Position numbers and translations under genes: made by a program
Notes under the pieces: model-generated
Seen by the model: the letters and a program-made list of their open reading frames with translations, nothing else
The model's database searches: none
Told to the model about the DNA's origin: nothing
In this document: one piece after another, positions 35,754-44,724 of the stretch
Layout: each line of letters opens with the position of its first letter
Numbering within the stretch: position 1 is the first letter of the stretch
Origin: Gemmatimonas aurantiaca T-27
Lineage (GTDB): Bacteria > Gemmatimonadota > Gemmatimonadetes > Gemmatimonadales > Gemmatimonadaceae
NCBI RefSeq assembly: GCF_000010305.1
Contig: NC_012489.1
Coordinates: forward strand, 558,001-622,000
Direction of reading: 5' to 3'
Length of the DNA stretch: 64,000 bases

Positions 35754-35785
35754 AAAAAGGGAGCGACCGTGGTGATCGCTCCCTT
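35754..35785 (-). terminator. rho-independent terminator of the 4-Big2 lipoprotein gene
   Basis: On the minus strand a 10-bp stem (AAGGGAGCGA and complement, 35757-35766 with 35776-35785) is followed by TTTTT. It lies about 60 bases past the stop at 35848 and separates the two paralogous genes. The downstream gene therefore probably has its own promoter in 35610-35753. Confidence 0.85.
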
Positions 35786-35847
35786 CGTCACATCACACAG
35801 TTGTTCTTTTCGGCGATGTGTCTCGCGGCCTGATTATGACTCGGTGA

Positions 35848-38769
35848 CTATCGATGCCGCTTCGAGCGCTTGGCACCGACAGGCAACGGACCACGTCGCA
35901 ACGCGGCACCACTCGCCGGTTCCAGCGACGCGCGGCCACCTACCCCTGCCGCGCCAGATACGGCAGCGCGCAGTGCACCGCTGGACAGCGAACCCGAAAC
36001 AATCGTGGCGTTGTAGCCGACTGCAAACGCACCGCCTGTGGCATTCGGTGCGCCAGACACACTCCACAACAGATCGGTCGTGCCGGTGGTCATGGTCTGC
36101 CACCGGGTGCCATCGAAATGCAGCATCGTACCGACATCGCCGGTGACATACAGATCGAGCAGACTCGGTCCCCAGATGGACGTGAGAATGCGTGTGGAAT
36201 TCACGCCGAGCGTACTCCACGCCGATCCGTTCCAGGAATACGCCACACCGGCCGTGCCCTGGCTGTTGGCGCCCACGGTGTAGAGCCCCGAGGCGCCGGT
36301 CGCCCAGAGGCCCGCCAGTGTGCCGCCCGACGGCGCGGGCAATGCACTCCAGGTGGTGCCGTTGTACCGCGATGCGATGCCGTTCTCACCGGACACGAAC
36401 ACCTCGTTGGCGCTGTACCCGTACACGGCCCAGAGTGCGCTGCTCATCGTCGTCGTGATGGTCCACACGGTGCCGTTGTAGCGCAGTACTTCGCCGGCGG
36501 CGGTGGTGGCGTAGACGTTGGTGCCGCTGGTCCCCCACAGCGCATAGACCGTGCTGGTGCTGGGGAACGTCATGGTGGTCCAGGTCGACCCGTTCCAGCG
36601 CAGCATGGTGCCGTTCTCGCCGCCGGCGTAGGCCTCGGTGGCACTCGGTGCCCACACCGCGTCGAGCGTGGCGGTGGTGGGTGTCGATTGCCGGGTCCAC
36701 GCGGAGCCGTCCCAACGGTAGATGGATCCAAACTCACCCACCGCCCATGCGCTGTTGGCGGCCGTGGTCCAGACGTCGAGCAGATCCGGCGCCAGGTTGA
36801 GGGTGGTCCATGGTGTCCCGCTGCGCATCACCGCACCACGCTGCCCCGTGGCCCAGACCGCACCATTGGCGTCGAGGCCGACGCTGTAGAGACGTGGTGC
36901 ATACGGGGTGGTGACCACTGATACGGCGTTGCCATCGATCTGTGCCACGCCATCGTCGCCAACGACATAGCGCCGACCATCATTGGCGGCGGATCCGGTC
37001 ACGGCGTAGAACCCACCCGACAAGCCACTCGAGGGGAGGGTGGACCATTCCGAACCATTCCAGCGCAGGATGGTGCCCCCGGATCCCACGACCACCACGT
37101 TCGCGAGCGTGAGTCCGTGCACGCCATACAGGGTCTCCACCGTGGGCACGGCGACACGGGCCCACGTGGATCCTGTGCGGCGCAATAGTTCGCCATCGGC
37201 GCCAACCGCATACGCCACCCCGTCACCGGACCACACGCCGTTGAGGACGAGCGTCGATCCCGACGTCTCGCTGCTCCAGGTGGTGCCGTTCCAGCGCAGA
37301 ATCGTGCCGCCCGATCCCACGGCATACGCCGTGGTCGCGTTCTCCACGAACACGCCGTACAGCGGCCGTGTGGTGCCCGATGTCATGCTTGCCCAGGCCG
37401 TACCGTTCCAGCGTGCGATCGCACCGTTCGAGCCCACCGCGATGAGATTGGTGCTCGACGAAGCGTGCAGGGCAAAAAACGTCGTGTTGTATGTGGTGCC
37501 ACGGGCACTCACGGCCCACGCGGTGCCGTTCCATCGCAGAATGTCACCGTTCGCGTTGATGGCGAACGAGTTGCTGCCATCGAATGGGGCAATCGCCACG
37601 ACATCGTCGTACAGTGGGCCGCTCAGACGCGCCGCCGTCCAGCTATTCGCGAGGCGCGGTACCACGCGTACGGTCACCGTGTCCCACTTCGACGCATCAG
37701 CGGCCGAGGACGCGGTGATGAGTGTGGAGCCCGACGTCACACCGGTCACCACGCCGGTCGCGCTCACCGAAGCAACACTCGGCGTGCTGGAGCTCCAGGA
37801 CAGTGCGGTGCTGACCCCGGGGTCCGCCGTAACGGTGGCGGTGAGCGCCACACTGGTGGTGGGATTCACGCTGACATTGCGCTGCGCGATAGACACCGAG
37901 ATCGGTCGCGTGGGCACGGTGATCGTGGCCGTGGCGCGACGGGTGGTGTCCACCGTGGACAGCACGGTGATTGTGGAGCTGCCCACCGTGACGGCCGTGA
38001 CGAGGCCGGTGGCACTTACTGTGGCCACGGCCGGATTGCTCGACCGCCAGGTGACCGTCTGGGCCAGCCCCGCATCGGCGCTGACCGTGGCCGTGAGCTG
38101 CTGGGTGGCCGCGATGAACACCGAAGCGGTGGCGGGCGTGACCGCCACCGATCGCACCACCGGCACGATGTTCACCACCGCAGTGCCGCGCAGTGTCGTG
38201 TCCGCCGTGGAAACCGCCTGAATCTGTGTCGTGCCCTGCGCGACGCCGGTGACGGTACCATTGGTCGACACCGTGGCGATATTCGTCGCTACGCTGCGCC
38301 AGGTGACCGTGGTGGGCAGGCCACCATCAATCTGCACGGTGGCCGTGAGACGAGTGGTCTGTCCTGACCCTATGCTCACCGGGCTCGGCGTGACCGTGAT
38401 GTTGCGGGCCGACTGCACCGTGATGGTGGCCGTGCCACTCACCCGCGTGTCGGCCACCGAGGTGGCGCGCACCACGGCCGTTCCGGTGGCCACGGCGGTC
38501 ACGACGCCCGACGCCGACACGGTGGCCAGCGTCGGGTTGTCGGAACTCCAGGTGACGGTCGTGCCGGCACCATTGATCGCATCCACCAATGCCGTGAGCG
38601 CCTGCGTTTCCCCCACCCGCAGGGTCGCGGCCGATGGCGTGACGCTGACCCCCCGCACGGTCGGAACCGGCGTCGGCGGAGTGGGCGTGCCATCCCCGCC
38701 ACCTCCGCACGCGGCAAGCACCATCACGAGGATTGCGGCACCACACGTACGAAGGCGCGAAAACGACAT
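35848..38769 (-). CDS. giant lipoprotein: four Big2 Ig-like domains plus repeat beta-propeller
   Basis: 973 residues. A clear lipoprotein signal (MSFSRLRTCGAAILVMVLAAC, Cys21) is followed by four Big2 repeats (SVTPSAATLRVGE, TVTPSPVSIGSGQ, AVTPATASVFIAA, SIAQRNVSVNPTT). From about residue 375 come some fourteen propeller-type repeats (AVGSNGAIARWNGTAW, AVGEFGSIYRWDGSAW) and a basic C-terminus (GAKRSKRHR). The propeller matches the neighbouring paralogue repeat for repeat, while the Ig stalk is shorter. Likely an envelope-displayed stalk-plus-head protein; the ligand is unknown. Confidence 0.85.
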   Translation of the reverse strand: MSFSRLRTCGAAILVMVLAACGGGGDGTPTPPTPVPTVRGVSVTPSAATLRVGETQALTALVDAINGAGTTVTWSSDNPTLATVSASGVVTAVATGTAVVRATSVADTRVSGTATITVQSARNITVTPSPVSIGSGQTTRLTATVQIDGGLPTTVTWRSVATNIATVSTNGTVTGVAQGTTQIQAVSTADTTLRGTAVVNIVPVVRSVAVTPATASVFIAATQQLTATVSADAGLAQTVTWRSSNPAVATVSATGLVTAVTVGSSTITVLSTVDTTRRATATITVPTRPISVSIAQRNVSVNPTTSVALTATVTADPGVSTALSWSSSTPSVASVSATGVVTGVTSGSTLITASSAADASKWDTVTVRVVPRLANSWTAARLSGPLYDDVVAIAPFDGSNSFAINANGDILRWNGTAWAVSARGTTYNTTFFALHASSSTNLIAVGSNGAIARWNGTAWASMTSGTTRPLYGVFVENATTAYAVGSGGTILRWNGTTWSSETSGSTLVLNGVWSGDGVAYAVGADGELLRRTGSTWARVAVPTVETLYGVHGLTLANVVVVGSGGTILRWNGSEWSTLPSSGLSGGFYAVTGSAANDGRRYVVGDDGVAQIDGNAVSVVTTPYAPRLYSVGLDANGAVWATGQRGAVMRSGTPWTTLNLAPDLLDVWTTAANSAWAVGEFGSIYRWDGSAWTRQSTPTTATLDAVWAPSATEAYAGGENGTMLRWNGSTWTTMTFPSTSTVYALWGTSGTNVYATTAAGEVLRYNGTVWTITTTMSSALWAVYGYSANEVFVSGENGIASRYNGTTWSALPAPSGGTLAGLWATGASGLYTVGANSQGTAGVAYSWNGSAWSTLGVNSTRILTSIWGPSLLDLYVTGDVGTMLHFDGTRWQTMTTGTTDLLWSVSGAPNATGGAFAVGYNATIVSGSLSSGALRAAVSGAAGVGGRASLEPASGAALRRGPLPVGAKRSKRHR

Positions 38770-38809
38770 ACCGGTTTGGTCTGGCTGAAAGTGAGCGCCG
38801 CTCGGCGCT

Positions 38810-40705
38810 TTATGACTTCACGGAACGGTCCGACGTGACGCTGCGCGGAGCTGTCATGGCCGCAGGATTCAGGATCTCATCGAGCTGTGCACGGGTGACC
38901 AGTTTCCGCTCGAGCACAATGTCAAAGACCCCGCGACCGCTGGCCAACGCCGTCCGGGCAACGTCACTCGCTGCTTCATACCCGATCACGGGAACCAGAG
39001 CCGTCACGATCCCGATCGAATGCTCTACAAAGTGACGCATCCGGTCCGCATTGGCTGTGATCCCGGTGACACAACGCTCGCGAAGCACGGTGCAGGCGTT
39101 CCGCAGCATGTCGATGCCCCGCAACAGTCGGTAGGCAATGACCGGTTCAAAGGCATTGAGCTGAAGCTGTCCCGCTTCTGCTGCCATGGTGACGGTGACA
39201 TCGCCGCCGATGACATCAAAACAGACCTGGTTGACCACTTCGGGAATAACCGGATTGACCTTGCCAGGCATGATGGACGAACCCGGCTGCATGGCTGGTA
39301 GGTTGATTTCCCCGAAGCCCGCCCGCGGACCCGAAGAGAGCAAGCGCAGGTCGTTGCAGATCTTGGACAGCTTGGTGGCCGTGCGCTTGAGCACGCCCGA
39401 GAGCTGCACAAAGGCGCCGGTGTCGCTGGTGGCTTCCACGAGATCGGGCGCCGTCAGCACCGGGACGTTGGACACCGCCGTCAGGTGGCGGGCCACGAGA
39501 TCGGCATACCCCGGCGGAGCATTGATGCCGGTGCCAATGGCGGTCGCGCCGAGGTTGATCTCGCGAATCAGCGACTGGGCTTCGGCCAGACGATCCACAT
39601 CCTCACGCAGCGTGTTCGCGAAGGCGTTGAATTCCTGGCCGAGCGTCATGGGCACGGCGTCCTGCATCTGGGTGCGGCCCATCTTCAGCAGCGACGCAAA
39701 CTCGGTCCCCTTCTCGCCGAACGCATCGGCGAGGCGTGCGAGTTCTGCACTGAAGCCGGCGAGACTCTTGTGCAGCGCAACGCGCACCGCGGTCGGGTAG
39801 ACGTCGTTGGTGGACTGGCTGAGGTTCACATGGTCGTTCGGGCCGACCACCTGATAGGCTCCACGCGGCTGGTTCAGCAGCTCCAGCGCCCGGTTCGCGA
39901 TGACCTCATTGGCGTTCATGTTGGTCGACGTGCCAGCGCCACCCTGGATCATGTCCACCAGGAAGTGCTCGTGGTGACGGCCGGCGCGAATCTCACGCGC
40001 GGCGCGCACGATGGCATCGGCCACCGGGGTGTCGAGCAGTCCCAGTTCCTGATTGGTGAGTGCGGCCGCTTCCTTCACCGTGGCCAGCGCTTCGATCAGC
40101 ACCGGGAACTCGCGCAACGGAATGCCGGTGATGGGGAAGTTCTCGAGGGCCCGCAGTGTCTGGACACCATACAGCGCTTCGTACGGCACTTCGCGTTCGC
40201 CGAGCAGATCGTGCTCGAGGCGCGTGCGATGCCCGCCGAAGCCCAGCGTGCGTCCACGTCCGACCAGTGTGGCATCGGCGCGGCGCAGGCGTTCGGAAAT
40301 GGCCCGCGCGGCCTTGGCGACGAGTGCGGCGTAGAGCTGCGGCGCTTCGCGGGTGATGTCTTCGATCTGCGTGCGCGTGAGCAGCATCGCCTTGCCCGGC
40401 ATGATCACGCGGGCCGTGGTGCCGTGATTGCTGTCGTCGAGCAGCAGTCCTTCGCCCACGGCCTCGCCGGGTCCGAGGGTCACCAGGCGGGTCGAGCGGC
40501 CATCGGCGGCCTTCTCGATCGCCACGGCCCCACTGACCAGAATCGCGAAACGCTGTCGTGGTTCGCCTTCGTTGAAGATGGTCTCGTCGGCGACGAGGTC
40601 ACGCGGCGTGACGTGACGGGAGAGCTTCCAGAGGTGCGCGTCGGTGAACCCGTCGAGGAAATGGGTCTCGCGCAGCAGATCGGCGATTTCGGCCGGAGTG
40701 GTCAT
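38810..40705 (-). CDS. aspA: cyclic-nucleotide-binding domain fused to aspartate ammonia-lyase
   Basis: 631 residues. Residues about 10-145 form a cNMP-binding domain (FNEGEPRQRFAILVSGAVAIEK, LGPGEAVGEGLLLDD). Residues about 165-620 are an aspartase/fumarase-class lyase: GGAGTSTNMNANEVIANRA, the catalytic-loop signature GSSIMPGKVNPV at about 475, and NLSQSTNDVYPTAV. It would deaminate L-aspartate to fumarate and ammonia; the N-terminal domain suggests allosteric control by a nucleotide, or only oligomerisation. It diverges from a glycosylasparaginase gene that produces aspartate, making a short Asn-glycan to fumarate route. Fumarase activity is less likely but not excluded. Confidence 0.9.
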   Translation of the reverse strand: MTTPAEIADLLRETHFLDGFTDAHLWKLSRHVTPRDLVADETIFNEGEPRQRFAILVSGAVAIEKAADGRSTRLVTLGPGEAVGEGLLLDDSNHGTTARVIMPGKAMLLTRTQIEDITREAPQLYAALVAKAARAISERLRRADATLVGRGRTLGFGGHRTRLEHDLLGEREVPYEALYGVQTLRALENFPITGIPLREFPVLIEALATVKEAAALTNQELGLLDTPVADAIVRAAREIRAGRHHEHFLVDMIQGGAGTSTNMNANEVIANRALELLNQPRGAYQVVGPNDHVNLSQSTNDVYPTAVRVALHKSLAGFSAELARLADAFGEKGTEFASLLKMGRTQMQDAVPMTLGQEFNAFANTLREDVDRLAEAQSLIREINLGATAIGTGINAPPGYADLVARHLTAVSNVPVLTAPDLVEATSDTGAFVQLSGVLKRTATKLSKICNDLRLLSSGPRAGFGEINLPAMQPGSSIMPGKVNPVIPEVVNQVCFDVIGGDVTVTMAAEAGQLQLNAFEPVIAYRLLRGIDMLRNACTVLRERCVTGITANADRMRHFVEHSIGIVTALVPVIGYEAASDVARTALASGRGVFDIVLERKLVTRAQLDEILNPAAMTAPRSVTSDRSVKS

Positions 40706-40868
40706 GGGAAGTAAAAGAGGTGGGAGGCAGCACTGACATTCTGACGGTCCGGCAGCCGTCTCGCCACAGGGGCGCGACAGCGGTATCGTCGAAGACCAGC
40801 CGATCGGCTGGTGGCAGGTCGTACTTTCTCATACTGCTTCGTCCGCCCTCTCTGTTCCGGAGTGCCCC

Positions 40869-41918
40869 GTGTCCGTGACTCGTCGTGACTTTCTCGAGCG
40901 CTCCGCCGCGCTTGCCGCCGCCGGTTTTGTACCCCGACTTCCGGACGATTGGTGGAGTGAGGCGACCGCGGCCCCCCCAGGCACCACACCCGGGTTCCGG
41001 GCGCGTCCCGTGGTGGTCTCTTCGGCCAATGGCCTGCGCGGGGTGAAAGTGGCGTACGATCGCATGCAGACGGGTGAAGACCCGCTCGATGCGGCGATTG
41101 CCGGCGTGAATATCCAGGAGCTCGATCCCGAGGACCAGTCGGTGGGATTGGGTGGGCTGCCCAACGAGGAGGGGGTGGTGCAGCTCGATGCCTCCTGCAT
41201 GCATGGCCCGACCCGACGGGCGGGATCCGTGGCCGCCATCGAGGATATCGCCACGCCGTCGCTGGTGGCCAAGGCGGTCATGGACTACACCGATCACGTC
41301 ATGCTGGTGGGCGTGGGCGCCAAGCGGTTCGCGAAAGCGATGGGCTTCAAGGAGCAGAACCTGCTCACCGACAAGTCGCGTCAGGACTGGATGCGCTGGA
41401 AGGCCCGTCTCAATGCCAACGATGCGTGGCTCGATCATGATGACGACATCAAGATCAAGTTCACGACGGGCACCATCAACATGAACGCGGTGAACACCGC
41501 CGGGGACATCGCGTCGGTCACGACGACCAGCGGCATGGCGTGGAAGGTGCCGGGCCGTATCGGGGATTCGCCGATCATCGGGGCAGGGCAGTACTGCGAC
41601 AATCTCGTGGGGGCAGCGGGCAGCACGGGGCGGGGAGAGGCCAACATCAAGACCTGCGCGTCGTTCCTGGCGGTCGAGTTCATGCGCCAGGGGCTCGCCC
41701 CTCAGGAGGCGCTGATGAAAACCCTCGAACGGGTTGTGGCCATGACGGAGACCCGACTGCTCGGCCCCAACGGCCGGCCGAAGTTCGACCTCGAGTTCTA
41801 CGCCATCACCAAGGACGGCCGCTACACCGGCGCCACGCTGTACTCCGGCGGCAAGTTCGCCGTCTGCGACGAACGTGGGGCTCGGCTCGAAGACGCGGCG
41901 TTTCTCTATCGCCGCTGA
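40869..41918 (+). CDS. N4-(beta-N-acetylglucosaminyl)-L-asparaginase, Tat-exported
   Basis: 349 residues from a GTG at 40869, with CGGAG upstream. A twin-arginine signal (TRRDFLERSAALAAAGF) sends it folded to the periplasm. This is an Ntn-hydrolase of the asparaginase 2 family: the GTINMNAVNTAGDIASVTTTSG region carries the predicted autoprocessing Thr (GTI), followed by GRIGDSPIIGAG and the late TGATLYSGG. It cleaves the GlcNAc-Asn bond or beta-aspartyl links, releasing aspartate. The divergent cNMP-aspartase gene would consume that product. Confidence 0.9.
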   Translation: MSVTRRDFLERSAALAAAGFVPRLPDDWWSEATAAPPGTTPGFRARPVVVSSANGLRGVKVAYDRMQTGEDPLDAAIAGVNIQELDPEDQSVGLGGLPNEEGVVQLDASCMHGPTRRAGSVAAIEDIATPSLVAKAVMDYTDHVMLVGVGAKRFAKAMGFKEQNLLTDKSRQDWMRWKARLNANDAWLDHDDDIKIKFTTGTINMNAVNTAGDIASVTTTSGMAWKVPGRIGDSPIIGAGQYCDNLVGAAGSTGRGEANIKTCASFLAVEFMRQGLAPQEALMKTLERVVAMTETRLLGPNGRPKFDLEFYAITKDGRYTGATLYSGGKFAVCDERGARLEDAAFLYRR

Positions 41919-42250
41919 ACAACGGGCGCTTGCGGTGCGCGCGGCTCGGCCGGGTCGGGGATCCGGAGGCGCGGCCGCTTGCTGCGTGGGCGCGACCGGG
42001 CTGGGCTGAGGGTGCCAGGCCCCTCTCTTCCCCGCGCCGGCAGCGCACTACCGCCTGACGTCCGCGCCCGCCGGACCAAGCCGAACCTCGGGGGCGGTTC
42101 CGAGCCGCCTCTTCGCGGGGCGCGCCGGGGCACCCCGGCGCCCCGCGAAGCAAGCGGCGAGGGGCCGTCCCCGAGTTCGGCGCGTCGCCCGCACCGCCAG
42201 CCTGCCAGTGGCGCGCACCGCCGACCCCTCGATTCGCTTAACTTGTCGAG
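41919..42250. other. very GC-rich leader region upstream of leuS with a strong hairpin
   Basis: 332 bases without a convincing gene. The main structure is at 42111-42150: an 18-bp stem (CTTCGCGGGGC plus GCCGGGG and complements) with a 2-base bulge and a 2-base loop, about 100 bases before leuS. A smaller GGCGG/CCGCC stem lies just before it. There is no T-tract. It could terminate asparaginase transcription or act in a leuS leader; no T-box features are seen. Confidence 0.5.
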
Positions 42251-44686
42251 ATGTCCGAAATCGCCCTGCCGACCCCGTACGACCCGCGATCCATCGAGCC
42301 CAAGTGGCAGACCCGATGGACCGAGCGCGCCACCAATCGCGCCAAGCTCGACACCCCTGAGCGCCCGTTTTATGCGCTGATGATGTTCCCGTATCCGAGC
42401 GCCGAAGGGCTGCACGTCGGGAACCTCTTTGCCTTCACGGGCAGTGACATTTCTGCCCGATTCCATCGGTTGATCGGACATGACGTGTTCCAGCCGCTGG
42501 GGTTCGACGCGTTTGGTATCCACTCGGAGAACTATGCGCTGAAGGTGGGCGCACATCCGATGGAGCTGACGCCGAAGAACGTCGGCAACTTCACGCGGCA
42601 GCTCGAGCGGGCCGGCTTCATGATCGACTGGAACCAGAAGGTCGACACGTCGCGCGCCGACTACTACAAGTGGACGCAGTGGGTCTTCCTGCAACTGCAC
42701 AAGCAGGGGCTCGCGTACAAAAAGGCGGCGGCGGTGAACTGGTGTCCCACCGACAAGACCGTGCTCGCCAACGAGCAGGTCGAAGGGGGACTGTGTGAAC
42801 GGTGTGGCACCGCCGTCGAGCAGCGTTTCCTCGAGCAGTGGTTCTTCCGCATCTCGGAGTATGCGCCGCGTCTGCTGAGCAATCTCGATTGGCTCGACTG
42901 GTCGCCGGTCACGAAGCAGGCCCAGCGCAACTGGATCGGGAAGTCGGAAGGCGCGCAGCTCACCTTTGCGGTGTCGGGCCGCAGCGAGCGCATCACGGTG
43001 TTCACCACGCGCGCGGACACGATCTTTGGCGCCACGTACCTCGTGCTGGCGCCCGAACATCCGTTGGTGGCGTCCATCACCACCGATGCGCAGCGGAGCG
43101 ATGTTGCTGCCTACCAGGAGCGTGCGACGAAGCAGGATCTCATCTCGCGCAAAAGCAGCAAGGACAAGACCGGGGTGTTCACCGGCGCGTATGCCGTCAA
43201 TCCCGCCACGGGGCAGAACATCCCGATCTGGATCGCCGACTACGTGCTGATGGAATACGGCACCGGGGCCATCATGGCCGTGCCCGGGCACGACGAGCGG
43301 GACTTCGAATTTGCGCAGGTGTTTGATCTGCCCGTCGTGCGTGTGGTGGCTGCGGCCGACCAGCAGGCCGACACGGCACTCGGTGATGCCGCCTTCACCG
43401 ACGACGATGATGCCTGTCGTCTGGTGAATTCAGGTCCGTTCGACGGGCTTGCGGTGCGCGACGCCAAGCGCGAAGTGACCGCGTGGCTGGCCGACGGGGG
43501 GCATGGCACGGCCGTGACCAATTATCGCCTGCACGACTGGTGCATTTCGCGGCAGCGCTATTGGGGACCGCCGATTCCGATCATCTACTGCGAAGACTGC
43601 GGCGCCGTGCCGGTGCCCGAGTCGCAGTTGCCGGTGGAATTGCCGTTCATTCCCGACTTCAAGCCCGATGACTCGGGCATCTCGCCGCTCGCCCGTCACG
43701 AAGAGTGGTACCGGGTGCCGTGCCCGACCTGCGGCAAAAACGCACGTCGGGAGACCGACGTGTCCGACACGTTCCTCGACAGCGCCTGGTACTTCCTGCG
43801 CTACCCGAGCGCGACGCGCGACGACGTGCCGTTCGATGCCGCGCGCACGAAGACGTGGTTGCCGGTGAACTCGTACATCGGCGGCAACGAACATGCCGTG
43901 CTGCACCTGCTGTATTCGCGTTTCATCACGATGGTCCTGAAGGACGCGGGGCACATCGACTTCGAGGAGCCGTTCACGCGCTTCCGCGCCCACGGCATGA
44001 TCATCCGCGAAGGCGCCAAGATGTCGAAGTCGAAGGGCAACGTCATCAACCCCGATCAGTACATGGAGGAATGGGGCGCCGACGCCTTCCGCATGTATCT
44101 GATGTTCCTCGGACCGTATGAGGAGGGGGGGGATTTCCGCGATCAGGGCATCAGCGGTGTCCGGCGTTTCCTGGACCGTCTGTGGGCCTCGGTGCGGGAC
44201 GCCGTTCGTGACGGAAGCCCCGACCCGGACGTCATTCGCAAGTTGCATCGCACGATCAAGAAGGTTGGTGAGGACTCGGCCAACCTGGGGTACAACACGG
44301 CGATTGCGGCGATGATGGAGTACATGAATGCCGTGCGTCGTGGTGAGCGGGTCGCGCATCGCGCCGAGGTCGAGCCGCTGGTGCAGCTCGTGGCGCCCTA
44401 CGCGCCGCACCTGGCCGAGGAGTGCTGGGAAACGCTCGGTCATCAGGGCAGTGTCTTCGACGCCGGCTGGCCCAGCTTCGACGCCGCGCAGCTAGTGGAC
44501 GACGAAGTGGATCTGGTGGTGCAGGTGAACGGCAAGGTGCGCGGGAAGATTCGCGTGCCGGCCGATATTGGCAGTGATGAGGCCATGGTCCGGGCTGTAT
44601 CTGACGAAACGATCGCCAAGTTTGTCGTGGGAACACCGAAGAAGGTGATCTTCGTACCGAAGCGGTTGCTCAACATCGTGGTCTGA
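42251..44686 (+). CDS. leuS: leucyl-tRNA synthetase
   Basis: 811 residues, a standard bacterial LeuRS. The class I HIGH-equivalent is in PSAEGLHVGN (residue about 55). A CP1 editing domain with GTGAIMAVPGHDERDFEFA is intact. The KMSKS motif lies at 590-594 (AKMSKSKGN). A C-terminal anticodon/tRNA-contact domain ends in KKVIFVPKRLLNIVV. It charges tRNA-Leu with leucine. It is a housekeeping gene standing alone, with a GC-rich leader before it and a sensor kinase gene after. Confidence 0.98.
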   Translation: MSEIALPTPYDPRSIEPKWQTRWTERATNRAKLDTPERPFYALMMFPYPSAEGLHVGNLFAFTGSDISARFHRLIGHDVFQPLGFDAFGIHSENYALKVGAHPMELTPKNVGNFTRQLERAGFMIDWNQKVDTSRADYYKWTQWVFLQLHKQGLAYKKAAAVNWCPTDKTVLANEQVEGGLCERCGTAVEQRFLEQWFFRISEYAPRLLSNLDWLDWSPVTKQAQRNWIGKSEGAQLTFAVSGRSERITVFTTRADTIFGATYLVLAPEHPLVASITTDAQRSDVAAYQERATKQDLISRKSSKDKTGVFTGAYAVNPATGQNIPIWIADYVLMEYGTGAIMAVPGHDERDFEFAQVFDLPVVRVVAAADQQADTALGDAAFTDDDDACRLVNSGPFDGLAVRDAKREVTAWLADGGHGTAVTNYRLHDWCISRQRYWGPPIPIIYCEDCGAVPVPESQLPVELPFIPDFKPDDSGISPLARHEEWYRVPCPTCGKNARRETDVSDTFLDSAWYFLRYPSATRDDVPFDAARTKTWLPVNSYIGGNEHAVLHLLYSRFITMVLKDAGHIDFEEPFTRFRAHGMIIREGAKMSKSKGNVINPDQYMEEWGADAFRMYLMFLGPYEEGGDFRDQGISGVRRFLDRLWASVRDAVRDGSPDPDVIRKLHRTIKKVGEDSANLGYNTAIAAMMEYMNAVRRGERVAHRAEVEPLVQLVAPYAPHLAEECWETLGHQGSVFDAGWPSFDAAQLVDDEVDLVVQVNGKVRGKIRVPADIGSDEAMVRAVSDETIAKFVVGTPKKVIFVPKRLLNIVV

Positions 44687-44724
44687 TCCCTCTGGGGTGA
44701 CCGCGCCGCGCCCCGGGAGGGGTG

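Noticed and set aside
40053-40334. Small frames opposite the aspartase gene
   Set aside because: Pure antisense shadows without motifs or ribosome-binding sites.
41906-43291. Minus-strand frame (461 codons) over the leuS 5' half
   Set aside because: Antisense to leuS; no recognisable domain.
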